Assembly (NCBI GenBank): GCA_017428285.1
Contig: JAFRRE010000188.1
Span: 1 to 64,000, forward strand
Length of the DNA stretch: 64,000 nucleotides
Source of the DNA: Bacteroidales bacterium
GTDB lineage: Bacteria; Bacteroidota; Bacteroidia; Bacteroidales; F082
Direction of reading: 5' to 3'
Shown: piece after piece, positions 17,557 to 26,698 of the stretch
How positions within the stretch are numbered: the stretch's first letter is position 1
Layout: each line of letters opens with the position of its first letter
Translations under genes and position numbers: made by a program
The notes under the pieces: generated by a model
The model's database searches: none
Told to the model about the DNA's origin: nothing
The model's input: the letters and a program-made list of their open reading frames with translations, nothing else

Positions 17557-17584
17557 ATATATTACTGTAAATAAGTGTTTTAAA

Positions 17585-19345
17585 CTATCCTCCAATCTCA
17601 TCCAACTCCAGCCACCGTAATTCCTTTTCATCCAACAAATCCTTGATTTCTTGCAAGCGGTTGCCCATTTCTTGCAACTTCTGATAGTCGGTTTCGCTGT
17701 TCAAGGCTTCAGTGAGGTCGGTTTTTTCCTTTTCAAGGGATTCCATTTCCAACGCAAGAGTCTCGTACTCACGCTGTTCCTTGAAAGAACGCTTCACCTT
17801 CTCACGCTGCTTCACAGGGCGCACTTCCTCTTTCTTCTGCGCCGACTTCTCCTTGCGCTCCTCCCGTTGCTTCGCATCCAGATAGTCCTTATACTGGCTG
17901 TAATTGCCCATAAAGCCTTTCACCATACCATCACCTTGAAAGACAAAAAGTTGGTCAACGACCTGATCCATAAAGAAACGGTCGTGCGAGACTACCAACA
18001 GGCAGCCTTTGTAGCTTTGCAGAAAGTCCTCCAGCTTCTGTAAGGTCAACAAATCCAGGTCGTTGGTGGGCTCGTCAAGGATGAGGAAATTGGGGTTCTG
18101 GACCAAAATAGTTAGCAGATACAAACGCCGTTTCTCACCACCACTGAGCAAAGCCACAGGTTGACGGTGCATCTTGTAGGGGAACATGAAATGCGCCAAC
18201 AACTGGTCGGCCGTATAGACTTTGTCCTTGCCGTAGTTGACCACCTCGGCGATGTCGCGCACGGTGCTAATCACGGTCTTGCTCTCATCGAATTGAATGC
18301 CTTCCTGACGGTAGTAGCCATAGGTGACTGTCTCACCCGTCTTTACCCTTCCTTTGTCAGGTTGCATTGCACCAGTGATGAGGTTGAGGAAGGTAGACTT
18401 CCCCACCCCGTTCTTGCCAATCAAGCCGATGCGCTCGCCGCGCTTGAAGACATAGTCGAAGTCCTTAAGCACTGTCAAGTCGCCGAACGACTTCGACACA
18501 TTGCTGAGCTCCAGTATCTTGCCACCCAAACGCTGCATCTGCAGACCAAACTCAAGGCGTTCGTCCTGTTCCTGATACTTCGCGCGTTCCTTTAAGTCAT
18601 AAAACGCATCAATGCGGCTCTTCGACTTGCTCGTTCGAGCCTGCGGCGTGCTGCGCATCCATTCCAATTCGTATTTCAAAAGTTGGCTGTTACGCTCGGC
18701 CGTGGCGCGTTTCACTTCCTCGCGTTCGCGGCTCTTGCGCACATAATAGTCGAAGTTGCCGTTGTGGGTGTACATCACACCTTGGTAAAGCTCAAAGATC
18801 TTGTTGCATACACGGTCAAGGAAATAACGGTCGTGCGTCACCATCAGCAGCGTCATGCTCGACTGGGTGAGGAACTTCTCTAACCACTCCACCATCTCCA
18901 CATCCAAGTGGTTGGTGGGCTCGTCAAGAATCAGGAAATCAGGCTCGTGCAAGAGCACCAAGGCCAAAGCTAAACGCTTTACTTGTCCTCCTGAAAGCTC
19001 ATCAACTGACTGTTCCAAATTGGCGATGGCAAAGCGGGTCAGATATTGCCTCGCTTTGAGCTGTTGCTCCTCGTTGAGGTCGGCCAACAAATCCGAGATG
19101 CGTGTCCCAACAGGATACACGGGCAGTTGCTCCAAATAGCCGATTTTGATGTCGTTGGCATAGGTAATCGTCCCCGAATCAGGCGACTCCTGCCCCACCA
19201 AAATCTTCAGCATCGTGGACTTGCCCGAGCCGTTGGTAGCAATCAGCGCCGTCTTGTCGCCCTTCTCAATGCCGAAGGTGACGTCCTCGAACAGCGTCTT
19301 GATGCCGTACGACTTGGATATCGCGTTGACCGACAGATAGTTCAT
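17585..19345 (-). CDS. ABC-F family ATPase (Uup-like)
   Basis: 586 residues with two fused ABC cassettes and no membrane segments. The first has Walker A GSGKST (about 39-44), signature LSGGQVKR (about 117) and Walker B LILDEPTNHLD. The second has GVGKST (about 337), LSGGEKRR and LILDEPTNDLD. The linker carries the ABC-F-typical basic stretch (SKSKSRIDAFYDLK). A C-terminal coiled coil of about 80 residues (LEKEKTDLTEAL...) matches the Uup CTD. Family members act on ribosomes or nucleic acids in the cytosol rather than as transporters. Its ATG overlaps the preceding glyoxalase gene's stop by four bases. Confidence 0.92.
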   Translation of the reverse strand: MNYLSVNAISKSYGIKTLFEDVTFGIEKGDKTALIATNGSGKSTMLKILVGQESPDSGTITYANDIKIGYLEQLPVYPVGTRISDLLADLNEEQQLKARQYLTRFAIANLEQSVDELSGGQVKRLALALVLLHEPDFLILDEPTNHLDVEMVEWLEKFLTQSSMTLLMVTHDRYFLDRVCNKIFELYQGVMYTHNGNFDYYVRKSREREEVKRATAERNSQLLKYELEWMRSTPQARTSKSKSRIDAFYDLKERAKYQEQDERLEFGLQMQRLGGKILELSNVSKSFGDLTVLKDFDYVFKRGERIGLIGKNGVGKSTFLNLITGAMQPDKGRVKTGETVTYGYYRQEGIQFDESKTVISTVRDIAEVVNYGKDKVYTADQLLAHFMFPYKMHRQPVALLSGGEKRRLYLLTILVQNPNFLILDEPTNDLDLLTLQKLEDFLQSYKGCLLVVSHDRFFMDQVVDQLFVFQGDGMVKGFMGNYSQYKDYLDAKQREERKEKSAQKKEEVRPVKQREKVKRSFKEQREYETLALEMESLEKEKTDLTEALNSETDYQKLQEMGNRLQEIKDLLDEKELRWLELDEIGG

Positions 19346-19806
19346 TTCGCGAACCGCTTAATGTACTCAATGGGATACTGCGACTTCTCCGAGACCTGCT
19401 CCACCGTCATGCCCGATTCGAGCAACCGCTGGATGACGGCGTCCATGGGCTCACCGACTTCAATAATATGGAAATCAGGATCATAGAATCGGACTATGCG
19501 CTGTCCCCAAGGTGCTTCCTCAACGGGATGGACATACTGAATCTCGGGAAACTCCTTCAGGTATTCAAGGAACTTGTCGAAGTCTTTCTCCTCAAAATAG
19601 AGTTCAGCGTTGTTCGACTTCCTACGGACTGTATTCGTATGGATCATTGACTTCCATTTCTTCATCTCCTGAAGTGCGAAACCGCCTTCAAATTGGACAT
19701 TCTCACCAAAGTTGAAAGCGACGCGGTCGCCAATCACCTCTTCATAGAAAGTGATGGCTTTCTCCATATCGGTAACCACCAGCAGTGGGCATTTGAATTT
19801 CAGCAT
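19342..19806 (-). CDS. Glyoxalase/bleomycin-resistance-fold protein
   Basis: About 154 residues. The vicinal-oxygen-chelate fold is visible in LLVVTDMEKAITFYEEVIGDRVAF (N-terminal half) and in AELYFEE...RIVRFYDPDFHIIEVGEPM. Glu in IIEVGEP fills the usual C-terminal metal position. The C-terminal 40 residues (AVIQRLLESGMTVEQVSEKS) form an added helical segment. The substrate is unknown, and members include lyases, dioxygenases and resistance proteins. The start MLKFKCP is preferred because a TATCTTTG box lies 20 bases upstream and the longer frame crosses a terminator. It is co-translated with the ABC-F gene. Confidence 0.85.
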   Translation of the reverse strand: MLKFKCPLLVVTDMEKAITFYEEVIGDRVAFNFGENVQFEGGFALQEMKKWKSMIHTNTVRRKSNNAELYFEEKDFDKFLEYLKEFPEIQYVHPVEEAPWGQRIVRFYDPDFHIIEVGEPMDAVIQRLLESGMTVEQVSEKSQYPIEYIKRFAK

Positions 19807-19826
19807 AGCTCTTAGTTTTGATACCG

Positions 19827-19834
19827 CAAAGATA
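19827..19834 (-). promoter_or_regulatory. -7 box of the glyoxalase/ABC-F operon
   Basis: TATCTTTG on the minus strand, 20 bases before the ATG, immediately after the terminator of the upstream gene. Confidence 0.65.
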
Positions 19835-19837
19835 AAA

Positions 19838-19867
19838 AAAGCCTCGCATCCACAGACACGAGGCTTC
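19838..19867 (-). terminator. Terminator of the aldose epimerase gene
   Basis: AAGCCTCG pairs with CGAGGCTT around a 12-base loop. The minus strand continues with seven T. Confidence 0.75.
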
Positions 19868-19887
19868 AACTTTTTATCAATTAGGTG

Positions 19888-21030
19888 TTATTTCTTCTCC
19901 TTGGGCAACACAGCAAACTTGTAGATACACAACTGATGGTATTCCTCGCCAGGTCTCAGCACAGGCACAGGAGCCAACGTCTCGTGATTGACGGCATCCG
20001 GGAAAAACTGCGTCTCAAGTGCCAAACCTTCACGGAAATTCATAGGTTTGCCACTCTTGCCGATGCCCTTACCATTGAAGAAATTGCCGCTATAGAACTG
20101 CAGACCAACCTGGTCGCTCCACACCTGCATCTCACGACCGCTTTCGGGTTCGGTCAGCGTGGCATTCCAAGTGTAGGCCTTGATGTCGGTTTTGTCGACA
20201 ATCCAGTTGTGGTCGTAACCCTTGGCATTTCTGAGCTGTTCGTCATCGGCAGCGATGTTTTCGCCAATGCGGTGTTTCTCGCGGAAGTCAAACGGGGTCT
20301 CCTTCACGCCAGAAAACTTGCCATTGGGAATCAAATGCTCATCGATGGTGGTCATATAGCGCGAATTGATTTGCAATTCATGGTCAAGGATGGTACCATT
20401 GCCTTCGCCCTTCAGGTTGAAGAAGGAATGATGCGAGAAGTTGCACAAAGTGGGTTTGTCGGTCGTGGCGGCATAACGGATCTGGAACTGATTGTCATGC
20501 GTCAGCGTGTAGCTCATGGTCACGTCAAGGTTACCCGGGAAGCCGTCTTCGCCATCGGCAAACACAGTGTGCATTGTAATGACGCTGTCGTTGACTGCAG
20601 TCACATCCCAAACGCGCTTGTCGGCACCGATGAGACCACCATGCAAAGTATTCACACCGTTGTTAGTGGGCAGCTGATAGGCAACGCTATCCAAAGTGAA
20701 AGTGGCGTTGGAAATACGGTTGGCGCAACGGCCTACCACGGCACCAAGATAACGTTCTCCACTGTTGTTCAAGTACTTGTCGATACGGTCGTAACCCAAG
20801 ACGATATCCTCAAAACTATCACGATTATCCGGCATCCAAAGGGCAACCACACGGCCACCATAATTGGTCACCTGCATGGTCAAAAATCCATTGTGTAAGG
20901 TATAGAGCGAAACCTTCTTGCCCTCCACTTCCGTGTTGAAGTTTTCGGCAGGAATCAACTTGACTTCTTTCTTTTTGTTGCAACCGACTAACAATAAAGC
21001 CATTGCAAAAACCAATAACGCTTTTTTCAT
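19888..21030 (-). CDS. Aldose 1-epimerase (GalM family) lipoprotein
   Basis: 380 residues with lipobox LLVGC at Cys17, so it is exported and lipid-anchored, unlike cytosolic E. coli GalM. The epimerase fold is marked by NYGGRVVALWMPD (about 58), GRCANRI (about 103), NNGVNTLHGG (about 125, substrate His), HHSFFNLKGEG (about 208, catalytic His) and FREGLALETQFFPD (about 335, catalytic Glu). It should interconvert alpha and beta anomers of galactose or glucose in the periplasm. It is transcribed alone, with a promoter 34 bases upstream and a terminator just after the stop. Confidence 0.92.
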   Translation of the reverse strand: MKKALLVFAMALLLVGCNKKKEVKLIPAENFNTEVEGKKVSLYTLHNGFLTMQVTNYGGRVVALWMPDNRDSFEDIVLGYDRIDKYLNNSGERYLGAVVGRCANRISNATFTLDSVAYQLPTNNGVNTLHGGLIGADKRVWDVTAVNDSVITMHTVFADGEDGFPGNLDVTMSYTLTHDNQFQIRYAATTDKPTLCNFSHHSFFNLKGEGNGTILDHELQINSRYMTTIDEHLIPNGKFSGVKETPFDFREKHRIGENIAADDEQLRNAKGYDHNWIVDKTDIKAYTWNATLTEPESGREMQVWSDQVGLQFYSGNFFNGKGIGKSGKPMNFREGLALETQFFPDAVNHETLAPVPVLRPGEEYHQLCIYKFAVLPKEKK

Positions 21031-21063
21031 CTTTTTCGATTCAAATCTTCAAAAATCGGGCTG

Positions 21064-21071
21064 CAAAAGTA
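21064..21071 (-). promoter_or_regulatory. -7 box of the aldose epimerase gene
   Basis: TACTTTTG on the minus strand, 33 bases before the ATG. Confidence 0.6.
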
Positions 21072-21124
21072 CAAAAACTCTTTAATTCGTGCAAACACAT
21101 TTTTATTTCGACTTTCCCAGCAGT

Positions 21125-22582
21125 CTATTGCGTTCTCACTACGCCCTGATAATCAACTTCTTTATGCTTGCGCAAAAACTCAATCATCATTTCCTCCGAG
21201 GTCATGAACGTGCTTCGGCCTTCATCTTCGCTTTCGATGTTGACCGTCGAAGCCATATAACTATTCATCGCCACCCTATAAAGACTTCGTGTGGAGAAGT
21301 TGTTGTCATTGATCCACACCGTATTGCCGTCATCGCTCACCCTGTAGGTCATGCCAGAGACATAGGAAGGATAGCCTCCGTTCTTTCGGTAAGTATTGAG
21401 AATGAATCTCTTAACCTGCGCGCCTGTCATCTGATACACCACCACCTCGTTGTTGAACGGGTCGATGCTGTAGACATCCTTCACCGTAATGGGACCTTTC
21501 TTCAAGTAATTGACACGAACGCCACCCGTGTTTTGGAAGGCGAAATCGGCACCGCTGACCTCACGGAGCGCATCTGTAATCAAGCAGCCCAGCTCTTCAG
21601 GGGTCTCAAACTTTGTCTTTGCGATGGCGATAGGCTCGTTCAAGGCAGGCGCATCGTTGAACTCGTTCACCAACTGCTTGATTTCGGGTTTTTCCTTACG
21701 CACCTTGTTGACATCCAACACAATGGCCTCTTTACCAATCACCTTATGGTCTTTCACTCTCAACTTCACTAAGGTGGCATATTTCAAATGGGAACCAGAT
21801 TGGGTAATTAAGACACCGTTGGTCTCAGAAGGGTTTTCCACCAAGGTATGAGTGTGACCGCCAATGATAGCATCGAGCCAGGGATTGGCTTGGGCCAGTT
21901 CCATGTCATCCTCAAGGCCACAATGCGAGAGCAAAATCACCACATCGTTCTCATTTCTAAGGTATTTGTAATCGGGCAGCACCACATCAGGACGCTTGAA
22001 ACTCACCGCTTTCAACTTGTCGGGATGCGCCCCAGGAATGCCATCATGGCGGATTTCAATCATGCCGACCACAGCCATCTTCACACCTTGATGCTCCATG
22101 GTCACAGAAGGCTTGATGTCGAGATTGACCGTCTTGGGAATAGACACATTGGCGCATAGGAATGGGAAATCAGCCCTTTCGATGTCGTTTTGCAGATTGA
22201 CAATGTCACCATCCCATTCGTGGTTGCCAACGGCGCATAGGTCGAAGCCCGTGCGATTCATCAGCTCAATCATGGGATAGTTGACGGGATCGTACTGGTC
22301 GTTGACGGGGTTGCCCGTGCGATTGTCGCCCGCCGAGAAAAGCAACATGTCGGGATAGACGCCCCGCAGGCTGTCGACCATCGTAGCGAATTTCGGGAAC
22401 TGGTCGATGCTGGCATGCATATCGTTGACCGAAAGAATGGCAATTTCGGTTTCATCTTGCGTTGCAGCCGGTGTTTCCTTGTTTTCCCTCGTATCAGTAC
22501 CCTCGTGGGAATTGTTGCGAAGCAGTAGGAACAACACTACAGCCACCAAAGCGAGCACTAACAATAACTTCTTTTTGTTCAT
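21125..22582 (-). CDS. Periplasmic 5'-nucleotidase-like metallophosphatase (UshA type)
   Basis: 485 residues. An N-terminal hydrophobic segment (about 5-22, no Cys) acts as signal or anchor. The dinuclear metal site is shown by LSVNDMHASID (an unusual Met where D-x-H usually reads DxHG), SAGDNRTGNP (about 83), GNHEWDGD (about 118), LLSHCGLEDD (about 210) and GGHTHTL (about 232). The C-terminal nucleotidase domain (about 300-460) has NTGGVRVNYLKKGPIT and the FNNEVV strand. It should dephosphorylate nucleotides or related phosphate esters outside the cytoplasm. It is divergent from the hybrid kinase, with only 57 bases between the two starts. Confidence 0.9.
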   Translation of the reverse strand: MNKKKLLLVLALVAVVLFLLLRNNSHEGTDTRENKETPAATQDETEIAILSVNDMHASIDQFPKFATMVDSLRGVYPDMLLFSAGDNRTGNPVNDQYDPVNYPMIELMNRTGFDLCAVGNHEWDGDIVNLQNDIERADFPFLCANVSIPKTVNLDIKPSVTMEHQGVKMAVVGMIEIRHDGIPGAHPDKLKAVSFKRPDVVLPDYKYLRNENDVVILLSHCGLEDDMELAQANPWLDAIIGGHTHTLVENPSETNGVLITQSGSHLKYATLVKLRVKDHKVIGKEAIVLDVNKVRKEKPEIKQLVNEFNDAPALNEPIAIAKTKFETPEELGCLITDALREVSGADFAFQNTGGVRVNYLKKGPITVKDVYSIDPFNNEVVVYQMTGAQVKRFILNTYRKNGGYPSYVSGMTYRVSDDGNTVWINDNNFSTRSLYRVAMNSYMASTVNIESEDEGRSTFMTSEEMMIEFLRKHKEVDYQGVVRTQ

Positions 22583-22604
22583 AAGTCATGAGTTTAACGA
22601 AGCG

Positions 22605-22632
22605 CAAATTTACGAAAAAAGTTCTATCTTTG
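22605..22632. promoter_or_regulatory. Divergent promoter pair for nucleotidase and hybrid kinase
   Basis: The minus-strand box TAAATTTG (22605-22612) lies 22 bases before the nucleotidase ATG. The plus-strand box TATCTTTG (22625-22632) ends seven bases before the kinase ATG, so the kinase mRNA would have almost no leader. Confidence 0.6.
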
Positions 22633-22639
22633 CGCCATC

Positions 22640-25096
22640 ATGTCGAAGAAAAGCCGAAACGAATACCCGAGTGGGAGCCGGACGAGTTGGAAGGTGGTCA
22701 TCACCTACTTATTCGTCATAGCCCTTTGTGCGGCTTTGTTCTACTATATCTTCAACCTGCGCAAGAGCATCGAGAACCAACGCTCCAACATCAACTCGCA
22801 ACACGACGCCCTCAACTGGGTCAACGAGTTCACCAAAAACGTGCATGCCGCCCAAAACGCAGCCAACCTCTACGCCTTCACCGAACAGTCTCAATACAGA
22901 CGCGAGTTCAACGCCTACCGCGATGCCATCAAGGCTCAAACCGACTCGCTTTTGCTTTTTGAGATTAGTGAAGACAATAAGTTGATGGTTAATGAGATAA
23001 GTAACCTTATTAAAAGTAAAGGTCGAATCAGTAATGAGCTGTCGAGACAATTCCACGACTTCAACCCTTTGGCTGAATTCGACCGTACCATCGATGACTA
23101 CCGCCCTCCGAAACCCGAAGAGGAAATCGTCATCACCACCGTTTCGAAAGACACCATCATCCATGTGCCGAAAAAGGTGGAGAAAAAAGGCTTTTGGGAA
23201 CGTGTCGGCGATGTGTTCAACTCGACGGAAGAGCAGGAAGACAGCGTAGTGCACATCTCCGTGGAGCGCACCGACACGCTACGCATCCAACACCAAGGGC
23301 AGGATTCGGTCAACATCCTGGCCAACCTTCGTGTGCTCTCCGACAAGGCCAAGACCGAATATTGGAAAAAAATCAAGCAATACGAGAAGAAAACGCAGGA
23401 GCTGGTCAAGGCCGACAACGAACTCTCTGAACAGATTTCCACCTTGTTAATACGCCTGAACAAAGAGATCCTCGACTCCACCGTCAAGGAAATCGAGAAA
23501 AGCGAAGAGATTATCCAGGAAAACACGCACTATTCCATCCTCATTGGCGCAGTCACCTTAGCGCTTATCATCATCTTCGTCATACTGATAATCAGCGATG
23601 TGAATAAAGGTTACCGTGCCCGTCGCGCCGCTGAGGAGGCCAAGCGAAAGACCGAGGAAATCATGGAAAGCCGTCACAAGTTGCTGCTCTCCGTCACCCA
23701 CGACATCAAGACCCCACTGAGCTCCATTATGGGCAATGTAGAACTCTTGGACAAAACGGGTAACGAAAAGGAATTCAGCTCGATACAGCAATCCGCCGAC
23801 CACATCCTCAACCTGCTGACCAACCTGTTGGAGTACTCGAGCCTCGAACAAGGCAAGCTGAAAGTCAACAACGAAGCCTTCAATTTACGCGACCTCTGCG
23901 ATGAGACCGCTGAAATGTTTGAGCCCATCGCACGCCACAAGAACCTGCAATTCATCTACGATCCATCATTCGAAGAAGACAGCTCCATCCTATCTGACCG
24001 ACTGAAAATCAAACAGATACTCAGCAACTTGATTTCCAATGGCATCAAATATACCTTGGAGGGTAGCGTCACCTTCAAGGCACGCATGGGACGCAACCTT
24101 GTTGTCTTCGACATCACTGACACGGGTGTGGGCATCCCGCAAGACAAGTTGGAAGAGGTCTTCAAGCCCTTCGTGCGCATCGAGACCTACAACCAGTTCG
24201 CCGAAGGCAGCGGCTATGGCATGTCGGTGGTCAAAGGTCTCGTCGACCTCCTCGGCGGCGAGATCCAGATCGAATCTGAAGTCGACAAAGGCTCACATTT
24301 CGAGGTCAGGATACCCGTGGGTAGCGTTGAAGAAAATATTGAAGCAAAGGATGAAATCGTAGATGATAACAAAAAGAGCCTCAATATATTGGTAATTGAT
24401 GATGATAACACCTTACTCTCCGTCATCGACACCATGTTGCACCGGCTCGGACATCAGGCCATCCCCTGCCGTTCGAAAAGCGATGTCGAAGGTGCCGTAG
24501 CCCAAATCGCCGATTATGACTATATCCTCACCGACCGCGAAATGGGCGCCCTCACCGGCAATGACATCCTCCATATCTTCAAAGAGGCCGATGCCGACAA
24601 GCCTGTCATCCTGATGACCGGACGCATCGAATACACCAACGAGAAAGCCAAAGAAGAAGGTTTCGACGGATTCCTACCCAAGCCATTTAATTTAAAGCAA
24701 TTAGAAAACCTGTTTGGAAGTGTTACTTTAAGTAAAAACGAAGAAGAGACCGCCTTCCCCGACTTCCCCAATTTCAGCGAGATGATGGGTAACGACAAGG
24801 AAGCCATGACCGACATCTTGACTGTCTTTGTGCAGTCCACAGCCAACGACTTGGTTTCGATGAACACTTTAATTGAGCAATCGGATTTCGTTGAGATGCA
24901 AGGACTTTGCCACAAGATGTTACCCATGTTCATCCAATTGGAGCGCGACACCACCTTCCTTGCCAGAATGAACGCCATGCGCGGCAAGGATGAGACGGAA
25001 GAAGACTATCCCAACTGGAAAGAAGATGCCACCCAATTCATGGCCCAAACCGATGAATTGATGGACTTGTTGGCGGAGAAGTATGGGATTGGGTGA
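22640..25096 (+). CDS. Hybrid sensor histidine kinase with receiver and HPt-like domains
   Basis: 818 residues. TM1 lies at about 17-36 and TM2 at about 296-316, enclosing a periplasmic helical sensor of some 260 residues without a recognised ligand fold. The HisKA motif is SVTHDIKTPLSS (His at about 353), the N box is QILSNLISNGIKYT (about 460), and the G boxes are DTGVGIP and GSGYGMSVVKGL. The receiver domain (about 577-690) has DDD, phospho-acceptor Asp in ILTDREMG, MTGR and KPF. The last 110 residues are HPt-like with LCHKMLPMF. A partner is not adjacent. The NtrC-type regulator at 29.8-31.1 kb is a candidate because its promoter has the same near-leaderless layout. Confidence 0.9.
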   Translation: MSKKSRNEYPSGSRTSWKVVITYLFVIALCAALFYYIFNLRKSIENQRSNINSQHDALNWVNEFTKNVHAAQNAANLYAFTEQSQYRREFNAYRDAIKAQTDSLLLFEISEDNKLMVNEISNLIKSKGRISNELSRQFHDFNPLAEFDRTIDDYRPPKPEEEIVITTVSKDTIIHVPKKVEKKGFWERVGDVFNSTEEQEDSVVHISVERTDTLRIQHQGQDSVNILANLRVLSDKAKTEYWKKIKQYEKKTQELVKADNELSEQISTLLIRLNKEILDSTVKEIEKSEEIIQENTHYSILIGAVTLALIIIFVILIISDVNKGYRARRAAEEAKRKTEEIMESRHKLLLSVTHDIKTPLSSIMGNVELLDKTGNEKEFSSIQQSADHILNLLTNLLEYSSLEQGKLKVNNEAFNLRDLCDETAEMFEPIARHKNLQFIYDPSFEEDSSILSDRLKIKQILSNLISNGIKYTLEGSVTFKARMGRNLVVFDITDTGVGIPQDKLEEVFKPFVRIETYNQFAEGSGYGMSVVKGLVDLLGGEIQIESEVDKGSHFEVRIPVGSVEENIEAKDEIVDDNKKSLNILVIDDDNTLLSVIDTMLHRLGHQAIPCRSKSDVEGAVAQIADYDYILTDREMGALTGNDILHIFKEADADKPVILMTGRIEYTNEKAKEEGFDGFLPKPFNLKQLENLFGSVTLSKNEEETAFPDFPNFSEMMGNDKEAMTDILTVFVQSTANDLVSMNTLIEQSDFVEMQGLCHKMLPMFIQLERDTTFLARMNAMRGKDETEEDYPNWKEDATQFMAQTDELMDLLAEKYGIG

Positions 25097-25180
25097 GGCT
25101 TCAAGGATGCAAAGGTCCTCAGCGTTGGGGATGGTAACCTCAAAGCTGAGTAATTCTAAAATAAGAAAAAACACTCAAAT

Positions 25181-25241
25181 CGCCAAATTTATACAAAATT
25201 TAGCGGTTATAACCGCCAAATTTATATGGAATTTAGCGGTT
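25181..25241. repeat. Two tandem hairpins of CGCCAAATTTATA-type sequence
   Basis: Two near-identical units of about 28 bases (CGCCAAATTT...AAATTTAGCGGTT) are joined by TATAAC. Each unit can fold by pairing CCGC/AAATT with AATTT/GCGG. They lie in the 0.5-kb gap after the hybrid kinase, where no convincing gene was seen. They might be a transcript end or a mobile repeat. Confidence 0.6.
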
Positions 25242-25402
25242 TTGATAGTTGAACCCCTATTTGGATTCACGGCAAACACACGGTTTTCCTATAAATTGTT
25301 CTTATTCAAACTGCGTTTGGCAAAATTTTTGCGAAAGACAAATTGATTTGTCAAAAAGTCGCCCAGAAAAGTGGCAAATAATTGATAATCAACTCCTGCA
25401 AA

Positions 25403-25591
25403 TCAATCCGGTGGAGTTAATGTAGACTCCCACTCCACTGCCGTCCGCATGGCCAGCATGATGGCCTCGCCTACCAAAGCCACATTGGCAAGCAGATAAT
25501 GACTTTTGCCTCTACTGCGCCAGGTGGTTCCTGCAAGTTCTTCCGTCTTCAGAAGTTTTTTCCTTAATGCCCAATCCTCAAAATAGGTCAC
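25403..25591 (-). other. Short unassigned reading frame abutting the truncated IS3
   Basis: A 62-codon frame on the minus strand (starts MTYFEDWALRKKLL, contains RGKSHYLLANVALVGEAIML). It begins seven bases from the point where the IS3 orfA remnant starts and ends next to a GTGGAGTT that also occurs at 25598, across the frame. I do not recognise the product. It may be the end of another mobile-element gene that replaced the 5' part of the IS, or a chance frame. Confidence 0.25.
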
Positions 25592-26480
25592 ACTACCGTG
25601 GAGTTCCTAAAAAAAAGCTGTCGCTATGAGCAAGGAAGAGCGCAAGTCCATGGTTTCCAAGGAGGAGAAGCTGAGCATCCGCCAACAATGCGTGCTGCTT
25701 GGCCTGTGCCGTACCTCGTTGTACTACACCGAATCGGAGGAGACGGCGGAGAATCTGGAAATCATGCGCCTTCTGGACCGGCAGTACGCCATCACGCCGT
25801 TCTACGGTCAGCGCCGCCTTCAGGCGTGGCTCGCGGAGAAGGGATACCCGGTGAACATCAAGCGTCTGCGGAGGCTGATGGGGCTGGTCCGGTGGAGGAC
25901 GCTATTCCCGGAACACCGCACGACAGTCGCCGACAAGAAGGCATACAAGTACCCGTACCTGCTGAAAGGCCTCGACATAGACCACCGCAACCAAGTCTGG
26001 GAGCTTGACATCAGCTACATTCCGATGCGTCGCGGCTACATGTACCTGTTCGCCGTCATAGACGTGTACACACGCTACGTGGTGGGCTGGAGCCTGAGCA
26101 ACACGATGACGGCACAATGGTGCGTTGCGGCGCTCAGGGAAGCCTTCGAGCGCCACGGATGCCCGGAAATCATCAACAGCGACCAAGGCAGCCAGTTCAC
26201 CTCGGCAGACTATGTGGAGCTGTTGGAAGGCAACGGCGTCGCCATCAGCATGGACAGCCGTGGCCGTGCCTTGGACGACATCTTCATCGAGCGTCTTTGG
26301 CGCAGCGTGAAGCAGGAGTACGTGTACCTGAACCCTTGCGAGACGGGCGATGAGCTATGGCGTGGCCTGGACGGATACTTCCGCTTCTACAACGATGGGA
26401 GGCTTCACCAGAGCCTTGGATACAAGACACCCGCAAGCCGCTATCTCCTCCAAAAAGAGGCGGCTTGACGCATAAAGAGA
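25592..26480 (+). mobile_element. IS3-family element, 5'-truncated
   Basis: Only the last codons of orfA remain (VEFLKKS with an A8 run at 25609-25616, the usual frameshift site). They are followed by a full-length orfB. The first 250 or so bases of a normal IS3 element, including the left inverted repeat, are missing. The exact right end was not resolved. The element lies between the hybrid kinase and a gene fragment on the other side. Confidence 0.7.
25626..26468 (+). CDS. IS3-family transposase OrfB (integrase catalytic subunit)
   Basis: 280 residues with an N-terminal HTH_21-like helical region (about 45-105, FYGQRRLQAWL). The DDE core has Asp in WELDISYIPMRRG (about 124), Asp in INSDQGSQFTS (about 186) and Glu in DDIFIERLWRSVKQEYVY (about 222). 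The C terminus YNDGRLHQSLGYKTPA is typical of IS3 OrfB. Active transposase normally requires -1 frameshift fusion from orfA at the A-rich site. Here orfA is all but gone, so the element is probably immobile on its own. Its GC-rich codon use differs from the AT-rich flanks. Confidence 0.92.
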   Translation: MSKEERKSMVSKEEKLSIRQQCVLLGLCRTSLYYTESEETAENLEIMRLLDRQYAITPFYGQRRLQAWLAEKGYPVNIKRLRRLMGLVRWRTLFPEHRTTVADKKAYKYPYLLKGLDIDHRNQVWELDISYIPMRRGYMYLFAVIDVYTRYVVGWSLSNTMTAQWCVAALREAFERHGCPEIINSDQGSQFTSADYVELLEGNGVAISMDSRGRALDDIFIERLWRSVKQEYVYLNPCETGDELWRGLDGYFRFYNDGRLHQSLGYKTPASRYLLQKEAA

Positions 26481-26556
26481 CAAAAACACTATCGAATGAG
26501 AAACAATTTGTATATTTGCAACGCTAACCCGCAAACGAAAACCACCTTAACCTCAC

Positions 26557-26685
26557 CTATCTGTGGTTCAAACTTCGGGACGCATTATAGTAAAATTTGG
26601 TGGACAAATCCCTCACTTTGTCGAAAGTGGGATTGTCCATGTATTTCAGCTTGTAGGCGTAGTTGGTGTTTTGTTCTATCATCAT
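26557..26685 (-). pseudogene. Truncated gene start (MMIEQNTNYAYKLKYMD...)
   Basis: An ATG-ATG start preceded by GGAACT opens a 42-codon frame that ends at a TAG near the IS3 right side. It begins 13 bases after the YhcG-type gene's stop and therefore looks like the next gene of that operon, cut short by the insertion. The sequence (MDNPTFDKVRDLSTKFYYNASRS) is not recognised. It could also be a genuine small protein. Confidence 0.4.
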
Positions 26686-26698
26686 AGTAGTTCCTCTT

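Noticed and set aside
19885..20898. 337-codon plus-strand frame
   Set aside because: It is antisense to the complete aldose epimerase gene, which has a lipobox and all catalytic motifs. The plus frame has no recognisable domain.
26496..26687. 63-codon plus-strand frame right of the IS3
   Set aside because: It has no domain, and the opposite strand carries a better start with a ribosome-binding-like GGAACT directly downstream of the YhcG-type gene.
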